Shown here: one piece after another, positions 33,902 to 42,506 of the stretch
Numbering within the stretch: the first letter of the stretch is position 1
Layout: each line of letters opens with the position of its first letter
DNA from: Corynebacterium sp. MSK008
GTDB lineage: Bacteria; Actinomycetota; Actinomycetes; Mycobacteriales; Mycobacteriaceae
Reading direction: 5' to 3'
Length of the DNA stretch: 64,000 nucleotides
Assembly (NCBI RefSeq): GCF_030232585.1
Contig: NZ_JASPJX010000011.1
Location: forward strand, 1-64,000
The notes under the pieces: generated by a model
The model's input: the letters and a program-made list of their open reading frames with translations, nothing else
Databases searched by the model: none
Told to the model about the DNA's origin: nothing
Position numbers and translations under genes: made by a program

Positions 33902-34917
33902 CGGACGGCCTCCTTTGCTGTCGTAGCCGGGGTGTGTGCGGCGGTCTGCTCCTCAAGGGCCGCCGGGGTGGTGGCAGCCTCCGCCACGGCCTGGTCGCGC
34001 AGACGCACGTCCAGCACCGGGTAGAGCAGGTCCACGATCAGGTTGATCACCACGTACGCGGTGGCGGCGATAAGCACCACGCCGAGCAGCACCGGCATGT
34101 CGCGGCTGGACACGGCGTTGACGGTCAGCGAGCCCAGCCCGGCGCGGCCGAAGACGGTCTCGGTGACCACGGCGCCGCCGACCAGCTCGCCGAACAGCAG
34201 GCCAGCCATGGTGATTGCGGGCAGAAGCGAGTTGCGCAGCACGTCGCGCCAGAAGATGCGGGCCTCGCTGGCACCGCGGGCGCGCACGACCTGCACGAAC
34301 GGCTGGGCGCGGACCTCGTCGATGGAGCGGATGAGCACCTGCATCAGCGGCGCCGCCATGGGCACGGCGAGGGTGAGCGTAGGCAGGATCAGTCCCTCCA
34401 GCGGGGTCGGGTCAACCACGTTGACCCAGCCCAGGCGGAAGGAGAAGAACTGCAGCAACAGGATGGCGATCCAGAAGCCGGGCAGGGAGACCATGAACGA
34501 CGGCAGGGCGCGCACAGCGCTGCGCAGCGCGCCTGCGCCGGGCAGGGTGGCCACGTACGCGGTGGCCAGCGCCACCACAATCGCTAAGCCTATCGACGTC
34601 GCGGCGAGCGCGAACGTGTGCGGCGCGGCGTCCGTGATCAGGTCGAACACGGGCGTGCCGGTGGCCACCGAGTAGCCCAGGTCGCCGGTAAACAGCCCGC
34701 CCAAGGTGGCGAAGTACTGCTGGATCAGCGGCTTGTCCACGCCCATCTGTTCGCGGATCTGCTCGATCTCCGCCTGGGACAGGCCTAGGGCCGGGTCCGC
34801 GTAGCGGGCGGCCACGCCGTCGGAAGGCAGCGCGGACAGCAGGAAAAACGCCAGGGTGTAGGCCAAAAGGAGCACGATGAGCGCCTGGCCGATGCGCTTG
34901 AGTACGTACTTGCCCAT
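33898..34917 (-). CDS. Peptide-type ABC permease (DppB-like)
   Basis: A 339-residue permease with six membrane segments, the DppB N-terminal GKYVLKRIGQALIVLLLAYT and an EAA-like loop VVRARGASEARIFWRDVLRNSLLPA. The ATG begins directly at the stop of the binding-protein gene. A hydrophilic Ala/Thr-rich tail is added at the C-terminus. One GCYTATCGACG copy (34588). Confidence 0.9.
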   Translation of the reverse strand: MGKYVLKRIGQALIVLLLAYTLAFFLLSALPSDGVAARYADPALGLSQAEIEQIREQMGVDKPLIQQYFATLGGLFTGDLGYSVATGTPVFDLITDAAPHTFALAATSIGLAIVVALATAYVATLPGAGALRSAVRALPSFMVSLPGFWIAILLLQFFSFRLGWVNVVDPTPLEGLILPTLTLAVPMAAPLMQVLIRSIDEVRAQPFVQVVRARGASEARIFWRDVLRNSLLPAITMAGLLFGELVGGAVVTETVFGRAGLGSLTVNAVSSRDMPVLLGVVLIAATAYVVINLIVDLLYPVLDVRLRDQAVAEAATTPAALEEQTAAHTPATTAKEAVR

Positions 34918-36549
34918 CTACTTGTCCTCCTCGCGGTCGAAGTACACCGAGTAGAAGCTCGGGCGCGCCACCGCCTCGGTGTCAAAGCCCTTCACGTGCG
35001 GCGCGAGCGCGTAGACCTGTGGCTCTTCAAACAGCGGCAGCGTGTATGCGTTTTCGGTCAGGTGGTCCTGCACCGCCTTGGAGGCGGCGGCGCGGCCGGC
35101 GTCGTCCGGGGTGGAGACCACCTTGTCCAGCAGCGCCTGCAGCTCCGCGTCGATCGGCTCGCCGTCGCCCGCGTTGTTCAGAAGCGAATCGCGGCGGTCC
35201 ACGGACAGGTGCGATTCGATCACGTCGTAGTCCGCACGCCCCACCATGGTGTGCATGAGCTGGACGCGGTTGATGTCCTTTTGCGCCGCGTTCTGGGTGG
35301 CGCGGTCGCCGGCGACCATGTTCAGTTCGATGCCCAGCTCGCGCAGGTCGGACTGGATCATGGTGACGATCTCCTTGGAGCGCGGCTGTGGCAGGGCGTG
35401 GTTGACCCACAAGCTCAAGCGTTGGCCGTCCTTTACGCGGATGCCGTCCGGGCCGGGGGTCCAACCGGCGTCGTCGAGAAGCTTGCGCGATTGATCCGGG
35501 TCGAAGGTGTACGCGCCCGGCTGCTCGGCGTACCCCAGGGCCTGCGAGGTCATCGACGAGGTCGCCAGCGGGTAGGAATCCGACAGCAGGATGCGGATGA
35601 TCTCCTCGCGGTTGACCCCGTGGATGATCGCCTGGCGCACGCGGATGTCCTGCAACAGCGGGTGGTTGAAACGCATCGCCAGCTGGTTGTTCATGCCGTT
35701 GGCGGTGGCAGCGACCACCTGCACGCCCTGGTCCTTCAGGTGGCGCTCCACCGGCGGGGAGATCGTGCGCGCGGCATCGGCCTGACCGGACAGCAGCGCG
35801 CCGGAGCGCATGGCTTCTTCCGCGGCCAGGGTGTAATGGATGCCGTCGATACGCGCGCGCCCCTGGTGCTCCAGCAACGGCGGCGCCCAGTCATAGTCGT
35901 CGCGGGCCTTGAGCACCAGGTCGGTGCCCAGGGTCTCACTGTCCACCACGAACGGGCCGGAGCCGATGACGTTTTCCGCGTTGCCGGGGCCGAACTCCTC
36001 GTTGCGCAGCTTGAGCGAGGAATCGGCCAACAGCCCCGCGTTGTACGTCGATGTCGCCTGCGCAAAGCCCGGCGAAGGTGCGGAGAAGTAAAAGCGCACC
36101 GTGTCTTCGTCGACGACCTCGCCGCGCTCGTAGTTGGAGAGCTGCTCCGAGACGTTGAGCAGCCGGTCCTTGTCGCCTAGGCCGAACAGGTCGAAGTTGT
36201 CCACGATGTTCTGCGCGGTCATGGGCGTGCCGTCGGAGTAGGTCACGTCCGTGCGGATGTCGAAGGTGAACACCGTGGCGTCCTCGTTGATCTCCGGCAG
36301 GTCCGTGGCAATCCAGGGCTCAAGCTCCAGCGTCTCCGGATCCTGGTAGAGCAGCCGGTCCGTCAGCTGGTTGACCACGCCGCCGTTGGGGTAGAACCCG
36401 GCGGCCGGCGGGTACAGGCTGTTAAACCAGTTGGATTCCAGGTAGGTGAGCACGTCACCGTCGTCGCCGTCTGCCGCCGCCGCGCATCCGGCGAGCAGGC
36501 TGGCTGCCGCGCCGAGCGCAAGCGTCGCGGCTACCTTTGTTTTAGGCAC
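34918..36549 (-). CDS. ABC substrate-binding lipoprotein (KPN_01854-type)
   Basis: A 543-residue family 5 extracellular binding protein. The GTG at 36549 is favoured by an upstream AAGAGGA site and gives a clean lipoprotein signal ending in LLAGC. A typical block is YSDGTPMTAQNIVDNFDLF. The gene set (this protein, two permeases, double ATPase, AhpD-like protein) is that of the KPN_01854 group, whose ligand is unknown. A perfect McbR box in the shared intergenic region suggests a sulfur-containing ligand. Start alternative: ATG at 36591. Confidence 0.85.
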   Translation of the reverse strand: MPKTKVAATLALGAAASLLAGCAAAADGDDGDVLTYLESNWFNSLYPPAAGFYPNGGVVNQLTDRLLYQDPETLELEPWIATDLPEINEDATVFTFDIRTDVTYSDGTPMTAQNIVDNFDLFGLGDKDRLLNVSEQLSNYERGEVVDEDTVRFYFSAPSPGFAQATSTYNAGLLADSSLKLRNEEFGPGNAENVIGSGPFVVDSETLGTDLVLKARDDYDWAPPLLEHQGRARIDGIHYTLAAEEAMRSGALLSGQADAARTISPPVERHLKDQGVQVVAATANGMNNQLAMRFNHPLLQDIRVRQAIIHGVNREEIIRILLSDSYPLATSSMTSQALGYAEQPGAYTFDPDQSRKLLDDAGWTPGPDGIRVKDGQRLSLWVNHALPQPRSKEIVTMIQSDLRELGIELNMVAGDRATQNAAQKDINRVQLMHTMVGRADYDVIESHLSVDRRDSLLNNAGDGEPIDAELQALLDKVVSTPDDAGRAAASKAVQDHLTENAYTLPLFEEPQVYALAPHVKGFDTEAVARPSFYSVYFDREEDK

Positions 36550-36594
36550 GTTATCGTCCTCTTTCTTCGGTTGCGCAGTGCACATTACCACTGT

Positions 36595-36633
36595 TAGACA
36601 ATCCGGTTCTTCCGCAATAGACTAGGCAGTCTA
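36595..36633. promoter_or_regulatory. McbR operators in the divergent promoter
   Basis: TAGAC-N6-GTCTA at 36618-36633 matches the Corynebacterium glutamicum McbR consensus exactly. A weaker TAGAC-N6-GTTCT lies at 36595-36610. The site is between the divergent starts at 36549 and 36676 and can control both directions. Confidence 0.75.
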
Positions 36634-36675
36634 CATACGATCAATAGTTCACAGAAATCGTGGAGGTTTTTCACC

Positions 36676-38535
36676 GTGGCAGCATCCATTGCAATCGTCG
36701 GAGCAGGACCCCGCGGCATCTCCATCACCGAACGCATCGCCGCCTACCTGGGCGCCCGCAGCGAGGCGCTCACCCTGCACATCATCGACGACGCCCAACT
36801 CGGCGCTGGCCGCATCTGGGAAACGGACCAAACCCGCACACTGTGCATGAACACCCTCGCCGGCGCGGTGACCCTGTTCACCGAACCCGGCGCAACCGTT
36901 TCCGCCCCCGTGCTCGAAGGCCCCACCATGTACGAGTGGATCCAGGTGCTTCGCGGCGAGAGAAGCCACCCGCTTATCGACGCCTCCGGCGCCTCCCTCC
37001 CCGAGCACTACAACGAGGAGCTGCGCGCCACCCGCCCCGAGTCCAACCCCTCGCGCGCGCTCTACGGCGAGTACCTGCGCTGGGCCTGGAAGGTCGCACT
37101 CGCGCAGCTGCCGGACACGGTCGAGGTGGTCGAGCACCACTCCCGCGCGGTTGCGATCGCGGCCGAGGGTTCGCAGGACACCATCACGCTTGCCGACGGC
37201 GCGATAGTCCACGCCGACGCCACCGTCATCGCCTCCGGCTGGGTGCTGCCCGCCCCCACGCCCGCGCAGCAGGCGTTCGCCGACTCGGGCCTGACCTACA
37301 TCCCGCCGGGCAACCCCGTGGAGCAGGACGTCTCAGCTCTGCCGGCCGGTGAGCGTGTCGTGGTTCGCGGCATGGGCATGGGCTTTTTCGACCTCATGGC
37401 GCTGACCACCATCGACCGCGGCGGCCGCTTCGTCGAGGACTCCTCCGCGCGTTCCGGTCTGCGCTACGAGGCCACCGGCAAGGAGCCGCACTTCGTGGTC
37501 ACCTCCGGCCGCGGCTACCCCTACCTGCCCAAATCGGAGTACCACTCCCTGCCGCCGAAGGCCGACCTGTCGCGCCTGCGCGCGGCCATCGACGCCTCCG
37601 AGGCGCCGGTGTCCTTCGGGCTTGAGCTGTGGCCGGCGCTGGCCCGCGACTCCTACGCCGAGTACTACCGCGTGCTTGCCCGTGTGCGTCCCGAAGCGCT
37701 CAGCGCGACCCTCGACGAGATCCTCGCGGCCATCGATAACGCCGACCTCTCCGCGGCCGCTTCCCCCGACGGCATCCTGCCAGTCGCCCACGCGCTGACT
37801 GCGGCGCTCGAGGGGATGAGCACCGAGCCGTTCGACATGGCAGCCTGGGTGGACCCGCTCGTCGGGACCGAGGAGCTGGACCTGGAGGAGCTGAACCGCC
37901 GCATCGCCGAGGGCATGGAGGTGGACATCGCCGAGGCCGTGACCGCCTGGGACTCCCCGCTCAAGGCAGGTCTGTGGGCGATCTCCGCGGGCCGCAAGCC
38001 CAGCGCGATTGCCACCCAGAACGGCCGCGGCCCCCGCGAGGCGGCACTGTCGCAGTACATGGCGTTCGGCCAGATGGTCGGCTCCGGCCCGCCGCTGTTT
38101 CGGACCCGCGAGCTCCTCGCGCTTTTCGACGCCGGCCTGGTCACCTTTTTAGGCCCCGACCCCGTGGTGGAGGTCGCCGACGGCGAGTACACGACGGTTA
38201 GCCACGGTCGCACGGTGCACGCCGCCGCGCTTGCCGACGCCTTCCTGCCCGGCCCCGACATCCGCACCTCCCCCGACGCGCTAACCGCGTCGCTGCGCGA
38301 GGCCGGACGCGTGCGCCCGTTTCATGGCTCCGCCTCCCCGGAAACCGACGATGACACCCGCCGCACCGTCCACCCCGACGGCGAGCTGGATGCGCGCCTG
38401 CACATCGTGGGCATCCCCACCGGCAAGCAGTGGGCGGACACCACCATCTCCCCCATGCCGGGCACCGACCCGCTGATGCTGCAGGAGACCGACAAGACAG
38501 CTCGCTCGCTGCTCACCCAGGCGGGCGTGCTCTAG
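36676..38535 (+). CDS. FAD/NAD(P)-binding protein
   Basis: A 619-residue protein with an N-terminal Rossmann motif GAGPRGISITERI, the pattern of FAD/NAD(P)-binding (NAD_binding_9) proteins. A second nucleotide-binding stretch GERVVVRGMGMGFFDLMAL lies near residue 230. It is divergently transcribed from the importer operon and shares its McbR operator, so a role in oxidising or processing the imported, probably sulfur-containing, compound is inferred. GTG start; GGAGG ribosome site upstream. The 3' end was copied into the 41.5 kb region. Confidence 0.75.
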   Translation: MAASIAIVGAGPRGISITERIAAYLGARSEALTLHIIDDAQLGAGRIWETDQTRTLCMNTLAGAVTLFTEPGATVSAPVLEGPTMYEWIQVLRGERSHPLIDASGASLPEHYNEELRATRPESNPSRALYGEYLRWAWKVALAQLPDTVEVVEHHSRAVAIAAEGSQDTITLADGAIVHADATVIASGWVLPAPTPAQQAFADSGLTYIPPGNPVEQDVSALPAGERVVVRGMGMGFFDLMALTTIDRGGRFVEDSSARSGLRYEATGKEPHFVVTSGRGYPYLPKSEYHSLPPKADLSRLRAAIDASEAPVSFGLELWPALARDSYAEYYRVLARVRPEALSATLDEILAAIDNADLSAAASPDGILPVAHALTAALEGMSTEPFDMAAWVDPLVGTEELDLEELNRRIAEGMEVDIAEAVTAWDSPLKAGLWAISAGRKPSAIATQNGRGPREAALSQYMAFGQMVGSGPPLFRTRELLALFDAGLVTFLGPDPVVEVADGEYTTVSHGRTVHAAALADAFLPGPDIRTSPDALTASLREAGRVRPFHGSASPETDDDTRRTVHPDGELDARLHIVGIPTGKQWADTTISPMPGTDPLMLQETDKTARSLLTQAGVL

Positions 38536-39155
38536 CCTAAGTCCCGCGCCACCGCCCACCTGGTGAGCTGGTGGCGGTTGGAGGTCTGCGTCTTGCGCAA
38601 GATGTTCGACGCGTGTGTCTCCACCGTCTTGACCGAGATGTACAGCCGCTCGGCGATCTCCTTGTACGTGTAGCCACGCGCAAGCAGCCGCAGCACCTCG
38701 AGCTCGCGGCGGGTCAGCGAATCCACCGCCGGGTCGTCCTCTTCCACCACCGGCCCCGAGGCGAAGGCATCGAGCACGAATCCGGCCAGCCTCGGCGAGA
38801 AATACGCGTCCCCGCCGCGCACCCGCTCAATCGCTTCGGCGAGCTCGGCGCCTGCGATGTTCTTGGTTACGTACCCACGCGCACCGGCACGGATCAGTGC
38901 GATGACGTCCTCGGCGGCATCGGAGACACTCAGCGCCAGATACGCCGGGCCCGGTGCCCGCTTGAGCACGGCCAGTCCGCCGCCGTCGGGCATGTGCACG
39001 TCTAAAAGCACCACGTCCGGGCGCGTGCGCTCGATCCCGCGCACCGCCTCAGCGACGGTGCCTGCCTCACCAACGATGTCAACCGCTCCCGCCAGTTCGG
39101 CTTTGACCCCGGCGCGGAAAACGGAGTGGTCGTCCACCAAGAACACGCTCGTCAT
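38532..39155 (-). CDS. esrR: LuxR-type response regulator EsrR-like
   Basis: A 207-residue response regulator: receiver domain with the phosphorylatable aspartate Asp52 (LLDVHMPDGGG) and a C-terminal LuxR HTH (LTRRELEVLRLLARGYTYKEIAERLYISVKTVETH). The start overlaps the kinase stop by 4 bp. With the kinase and PspC protein it matches EsrISR, the cell-envelope stress three-component system of Corynebacterium glutamicum, which also lies near guaA. The gene overlaps the FAD-protein gene by 4 bp at its 3' end. Confidence 0.85.
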   Translation of the reverse strand: MTSVFLVDDHSVFRAGVKAELAGAVDIVGEAGTVAEAVRGIERTRPDVVLLDVHMPDGGGLAVLKRAPGPAYLALSVSDAAEDVIALIRAGARGYVTKNIAGAELAEAIERVRGGDAYFSPRLAGFVLDAFASGPVVEEDDPAVDSLTRRELEVLRLLARGYTYKEIAERLYISVKTVETHASNILRKTQTSNRHQLTRWAVARDLG

Positions 39156-40288
39156 AGGTCCAACGCTATCTCTACCTCGGAGCCATTGCCTATCGACGAC
39201 ACCACGCGCACCTCTCCCCCAACCCGCTGAACGCGGCCCACGATGGAGTCGCGCAAACCATGCCGGTCGTGCGGAATGGCGTCCGGATCAAAACCGGTGC
39301 CGCGGTCGCGCACAAACACCTCGAGCCTGCCCGCGAGATTCTCCGCGTAGACGTCGATGGTGTCCACACCCGCGTGCTTGGCGGCGTTGACCATTGCCTC
39401 CCTCGCGGCGAGCACGACCGCTTCGGTACGCTCGTCGAAGGCGACATCCTCGCCCACCGTGACCGGTTGGATGACCACGCGGAAGGCGTCCTCCACCTCG
39501 CCGGCCGCTTTCTGCAGGGCGGCGAAGGTGGTGGTGTGGTTGGGCACGGAGTCGTCGAAAAGCCAAGCCCGCAGCTCGCGCTCCTGGGCGCGCGCCAGGC
39601 GGGCGACCTCCTCCGCATCGCCCGCCTGCTTCTGAATCAGCGCGAGCGTTTGCAGCACCGAATCGTGCAGCCGCGAGGCGATCTCTGCGCGCTGGTCCGC
39701 CACCGCCTTCGCCTCGCGCTCCGCAAGCAACGAATTGGCCAGCTTGGCAATCAGTGGCACGACCAGCACCCCGACGCCGAGCACCGTGACCAGCACGGAG
39801 ACCACCACACCGGCAACCCCTGCGCTCTCCCCGAGAAATGCCACGGCAAGCACCCCGGCCATGACCAGCAGCGCACCCAAGGTTAGCGCGGCGATGTTGC
39901 CCCACGACCCCGTGCCGCGGTCGTAGGCCTGCAGCGCAATTACCGCACCGACGATGAGCACGCCGAGCACAAATACCACCGTGGCCCCCGCGCCCGACGA
40001 CAGCTGCAGCGCAATAAGCGCGCCTGCGAACCCGAGCACCACTAGCGCGAGATCCATCGTCCCCGGGCGCTGGCGCTGCGCCCCGCTGTCGTCCACGGGC
40101 GTACACATCCACAAACCGGCGTAGAGCAGCGCGCCGAACCCGCCCGCGAAGCCGGCTACGACGAAGAACAGACGCACCCACTTTTCCTCCACCCCCAGGT
40201 GGTCGGCCACACCGGAGGCCACGCCGGCCACAACGCGGCGGGAGCGGTTCCGGGTCAGCCGGGGATACAGCGCAGACATAACCCCCAT
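39152..40288 (-). CDS. esrS: Sensor histidine kinase EsrS-like with PspC domain
   Basis: A 378-residue membrane kinase. The N-terminal PspC segment LTRNRSRRVVAGVASGVADHLGVEEKW is followed by several membrane segments, then a HisKA_3 dimerisation region with the phosphorylated histidine in SRLHDSVLQTLAL and a HATPase domain ending DSIVGRVQRVGGEVRVV. Start chosen at ATG 40288 (alternative 40279). Divergent from esrI. One GCYTATCGACG copy (39188) near the 3' end. Confidence 0.85.
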   Translation of the reverse strand: MGVMSALYPRLTRNRSRRVVAGVASGVADHLGVEEKWVRLFFVVAGFAGGFGALLYAGLWMCTPVDDSGAQRQRPGTMDLALVVLGFAGALIALQLSSGAGATVVFVLGVLIVGAVIALQAYDRGTGSWGNIAALTLGALLVMAGVLAVAFLGESAGVAGVVVSVLVTVLGVGVLVVPLIAKLANSLLAEREAKAVADQRAEIASRLHDSVLQTLALIQKQAGDAEEVARLARAQERELRAWLFDDSVPNHTTTFAALQKAAGEVEDAFRVVIQPVTVGEDVAFDERTEAVVLAAREAMVNAAKHAGVDTIDVYAENLAGRLEVFVRDRGTGFDPDAIPHDRHGLRDSIVGRVQRVGGEVRVVSSIGNGSEVEIALDL

Positions 40289-40324
40289 CGTTGCACGGGC
40301 AGGCCTTCGGGCACATCGGGGAAA

Positions 40325-40347
40325 ACCCTGAAACGAAAGATCAGGGT
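40325..40347. promoter_or_regulatory. Inverted repeat in the esrS-esrI intergenic region
   Basis: ACCCTGA-9 nt-TCAGGGT is a perfect 7-bp inverted repeat between the divergent starts. It is a candidate EsrR operator; identity with the published site was not checked. It is absent upstream of the second esrI-like gene. Confidence 0.4.
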
Positions 40348-40391
40348 CATTCCCGATACCGCAGCCTGCGCTCCCGCGGGAGGATGGAGCC

Positions 40392-41441
40392 ATGGAGAAC
40401 AACACACTCACGCAGATGTGGGACACCCGCCCGCCCCGCATCCCGGAGGACCAGGGCGGCAAAGCCGTCATCGGCGGCGTCTGCGAAGGCATCGGCGCCC
40501 GCTTCCACATCGATCCGACTTTCATCCGCGTGGTTTTCGTCGCGCTCTCGCTCGCGTTCGGCGGCGGCATCTTCCTCTACCTGCTGTGCTGGATGAACAT
40601 GCCCCGCTTCGGGCTGACCCGCAGCCCGTGGGGCGCGATCATCACCCCGAAAGAGCAGCTGACCGCGGCGGAGATAAAGGAACGCGACACGGGCTGGTGG
40701 CTGCTGCTCGGGCTGTTCCTGTTTTTACCGTCCGCTTCCGTCGCAGGCGATCTGCGGGCAGTACTAGTCACGTTCATCCTCTTCGCCGCCGGCTGGTACT
40801 TCCTGCACCAGCGGCAGCCGGAACCCCCGGCGGGGCTGCTGGCGGGCGGGCCGGAGGAAACGTCGACGAGCAATGGGCCCACGGTGGACACCACGGGCCT
40901 CACCGTGCCCGAAGGTTACGAGCACCCCGGGCAGCAGGCGCCTGCATGGGATCCGCTCGGCGTGGCCCCTGACCTGTGGCACCTGCCGGATCCGGTCGAG
41001 CCAAAGCCGGAGTCTGCGCGCACGAAGCAGCGCTACTGGTTGTGGATACCTGCCGCACTGGTGCTGGCAGCAGTGGCCCTGTGGACGATGTCCGTACTCA
41101 ACTCACTTCGCATCGGCGCAATCGGAGACTTCGGCGTTGCCAATGTCACCGCCTACTCCGCCGAGGCCATGCCGGAATTCAAACACCGCATCGGCGAAGC
41201 CCGGATCGACCTTTCGCATATGGAGCCACCTGAAGAACCGACAACAATCGAACTCAGCAACGGCCTCGGCAAAATCGACCTCAAACTCCCCACCGACGTT
41301 CCGTTAATTGTCAATTGCGACGCAAAGATTGGGCGCGCCAGCTGCCCCGAAGAAATACAAAACGCGGACAAGGACAGCGCCCTGCTCACGATCAACGTGA
41401 CGCAGCGCGTCGGGTCTGTGTCCGCGTATTACGGGGAGTGA
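40392..41441 (+). CDS. esrI: PspC-domain inhibitor EsrI-like
   Basis: A 349-residue membrane protein with N-terminal PspC domain (MWDTRPPRIPEDQGGKAVIGGVC), three to four membrane segments, a Pro-rich linker, a further membrane segment near 215-235 and a C-terminal extracytoplasmic domain of about 110 residues ending VGSVSAYYGE. In Corynebacterium glutamicum EsrI represses the EsrSR system in the absence of envelope stress. A close paralogue lies downstream at 41585, evidence of a tandem duplication. Confidence 0.82.
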   Translation: MENNTLTQMWDTRPPRIPEDQGGKAVIGGVCEGIGARFHIDPTFIRVVFVALSLAFGGGIFLYLLCWMNMPRFGLTRSPWGAIITPKEQLTAAEIKERDTGWWLLLGLFLFLPSASVAGDLRAVLVTFILFAAGWYFLHQRQPEPPAGLLAGGPEETSTSNGPTVDTTGLTVPEGYEHPGQQAPAWDPLGVAPDLWHLPDPVEPKPESARTKQRYWLWIPAALVLAAVALWTMSVLNSLRIGAIGDFGVANVTAYSAEAMPEFKHRIGEARIDLSHMEPPEEPTTIELSNGLGKIDLKLPTDVPLIVNCDAKIGRASCPEEIQNADKDSALLTINVTQRVGSVSAYYGE

Positions 41442-41443
41442 CT

Positions 41444-41564
41444 TACTCCCACTCGATGGGGGCGGACACCACCATCTCCCCCCATGCCCGGCACCGACCC
41501 GCTGATGCTACAGGAGACGGACAAGACGGCGCGTTCGCTGCTCACCCAGGCAGGCGTGCTTTAA
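41444..41564 (+). repeat. Duplication junction: guaA 3' end joined to FAD-protein 3' end
   Basis: About 20 bp at 41444-41463 match the guaA 3' end (TTACTCCCACTCGATGG, as at 42506). They run directly into 41461-41564, which matches the 3' end of the FAD-protein gene at 38430-38535, with one extra C causing a frameshift. The two ends are neighbours only here. This is a junction left by a tandem duplication. Confidence 0.9.
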
Positions 41565-41569
41565 ATACG

Positions 41570-41575
41570 TACAAT
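41570..41575 (+). promoter_or_regulatory. -10 box of the second EsrI-like gene
   Basis: TACAAT ends 9 nt before the ATG at 41585 and fits TANANT. It lies just after the duplication junction; this copy has lost the original esrI promoter. Confidence 0.45.
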
Positions 41576-41584
41576 GTCGGCCCC

Positions 41585-42505
41585 ATGAGCACGTTTTCGC
41601 AGATGTGGGACACCCGACCAACACGCCTGCCCAAGGACCAGGGCGGTAAAGCCGTCATCGGTGGCGTCTGCGAAGGCATCGGTGCGCGCTACCAAATCGA
41701 CCCGACGTTCATCCGCGTCCTCTTCGTCGTGCTGTCGCTCGCCTTCGGCAGCGGTGTCTTCCTCTACCTGCTGTGCTGGATCAACATGCCCCGCTTCGGG
41801 CTCACCCGCAGCCCGTGGGCCACGATCATCACCCCGAAAAAGCAGCTGACCAAGGCAGAAAAGAAAGAGCGCGACACCGGCTGGCTCCTGCTGCTGGGAC
41901 TGTTCCTCTTCTTCCCGATCGCCTCCAAAGGCGACCTGCGCGCGGTGCTGGTGGCATTCGTGCTCTTCGCGGCTGGCTGGTACCTCGCCCACCAGCGCCA
42001 GCCGGAGCCGCCCGCGGAACTGGCCCCCGGCTCCGACCGATGGCACCCGCCTGAGCAGCCCCATTCAGCACCGGCCACGATGCGCCCGCTGTGGCTGTGG
42101 ATCCCCGTCACGGTCGTGCTGACTGCGGCGACGATCTTCGTGCTGGGGGTTGTCAGCGAGGTGCGGCTTGGCAACTACAGCAGATTCGGCAGCGCGCACA
42201 TCACCGTGGAATACGAAGCCGCACTGTCGGACATCAAGCGGCCTAACGGCTTCGTCGGCGACACCTACCTCGACCTCACCGAGCTCGAGCCGCTGAACGA
42301 GCCGAGAACAATCGCCCTCGAAAACCCCATTGGCCGCACCGACATCATCTTGCCGACCAACGTTCCGGTCGACGTGAACTGCGAGGTCACCATCGGCGAG
42401 ACCGCCTGCCCCGAAGAAACGCAAAACGCGGACGCGGACAGCGCACTGCTCACGATCAATGTGACACAGCGCGTCGGGTCCGTGTCCGCGTACTACGCGG
42501 AGTGA
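41585..42505 (+). CDS. PspC-domain protein, second EsrI-like copy
   Basis: A 306-residue paralogue of the upstream EsrI-like protein, with the same PspC domain (MWDTRPTRLPKDQGGKAVIGGVCEGIGARYQIDPTFIRV), membrane segments and C-terminal domain ending VGSVSAYYAE. The linker is shorter and the middle of the C-terminal domain diverged. It may have taken over part of the sensing function or be drifting. The 3' end adjoins guaA convergently, 1 bp apart. Confidence 0.8.
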   Translation: MSTFSQMWDTRPTRLPKDQGGKAVIGGVCEGIGARYQIDPTFIRVLFVVLSLAFGSGVFLYLLCWINMPRFGLTRSPWATIITPKKQLTKAEKKERDTGWLLLLGLFLFFPIASKGDLRAVLVAFVLFAAGWYLAHQRQPEPPAELAPGSDRWHPPEQPHSAPATMRPLWLWIPVTVVLTAATIFVLGVVSEVRLGNYSRFGSAHITVEYEAALSDIKRPNGFVGDTYLDLTELEPLNEPRTIALENPIGRTDIILPTNVPVDVNCEVTIGETACPEETQNADADSALLTINVTQRVGSVSAYYAE

Positions 42506-42506
42506 T

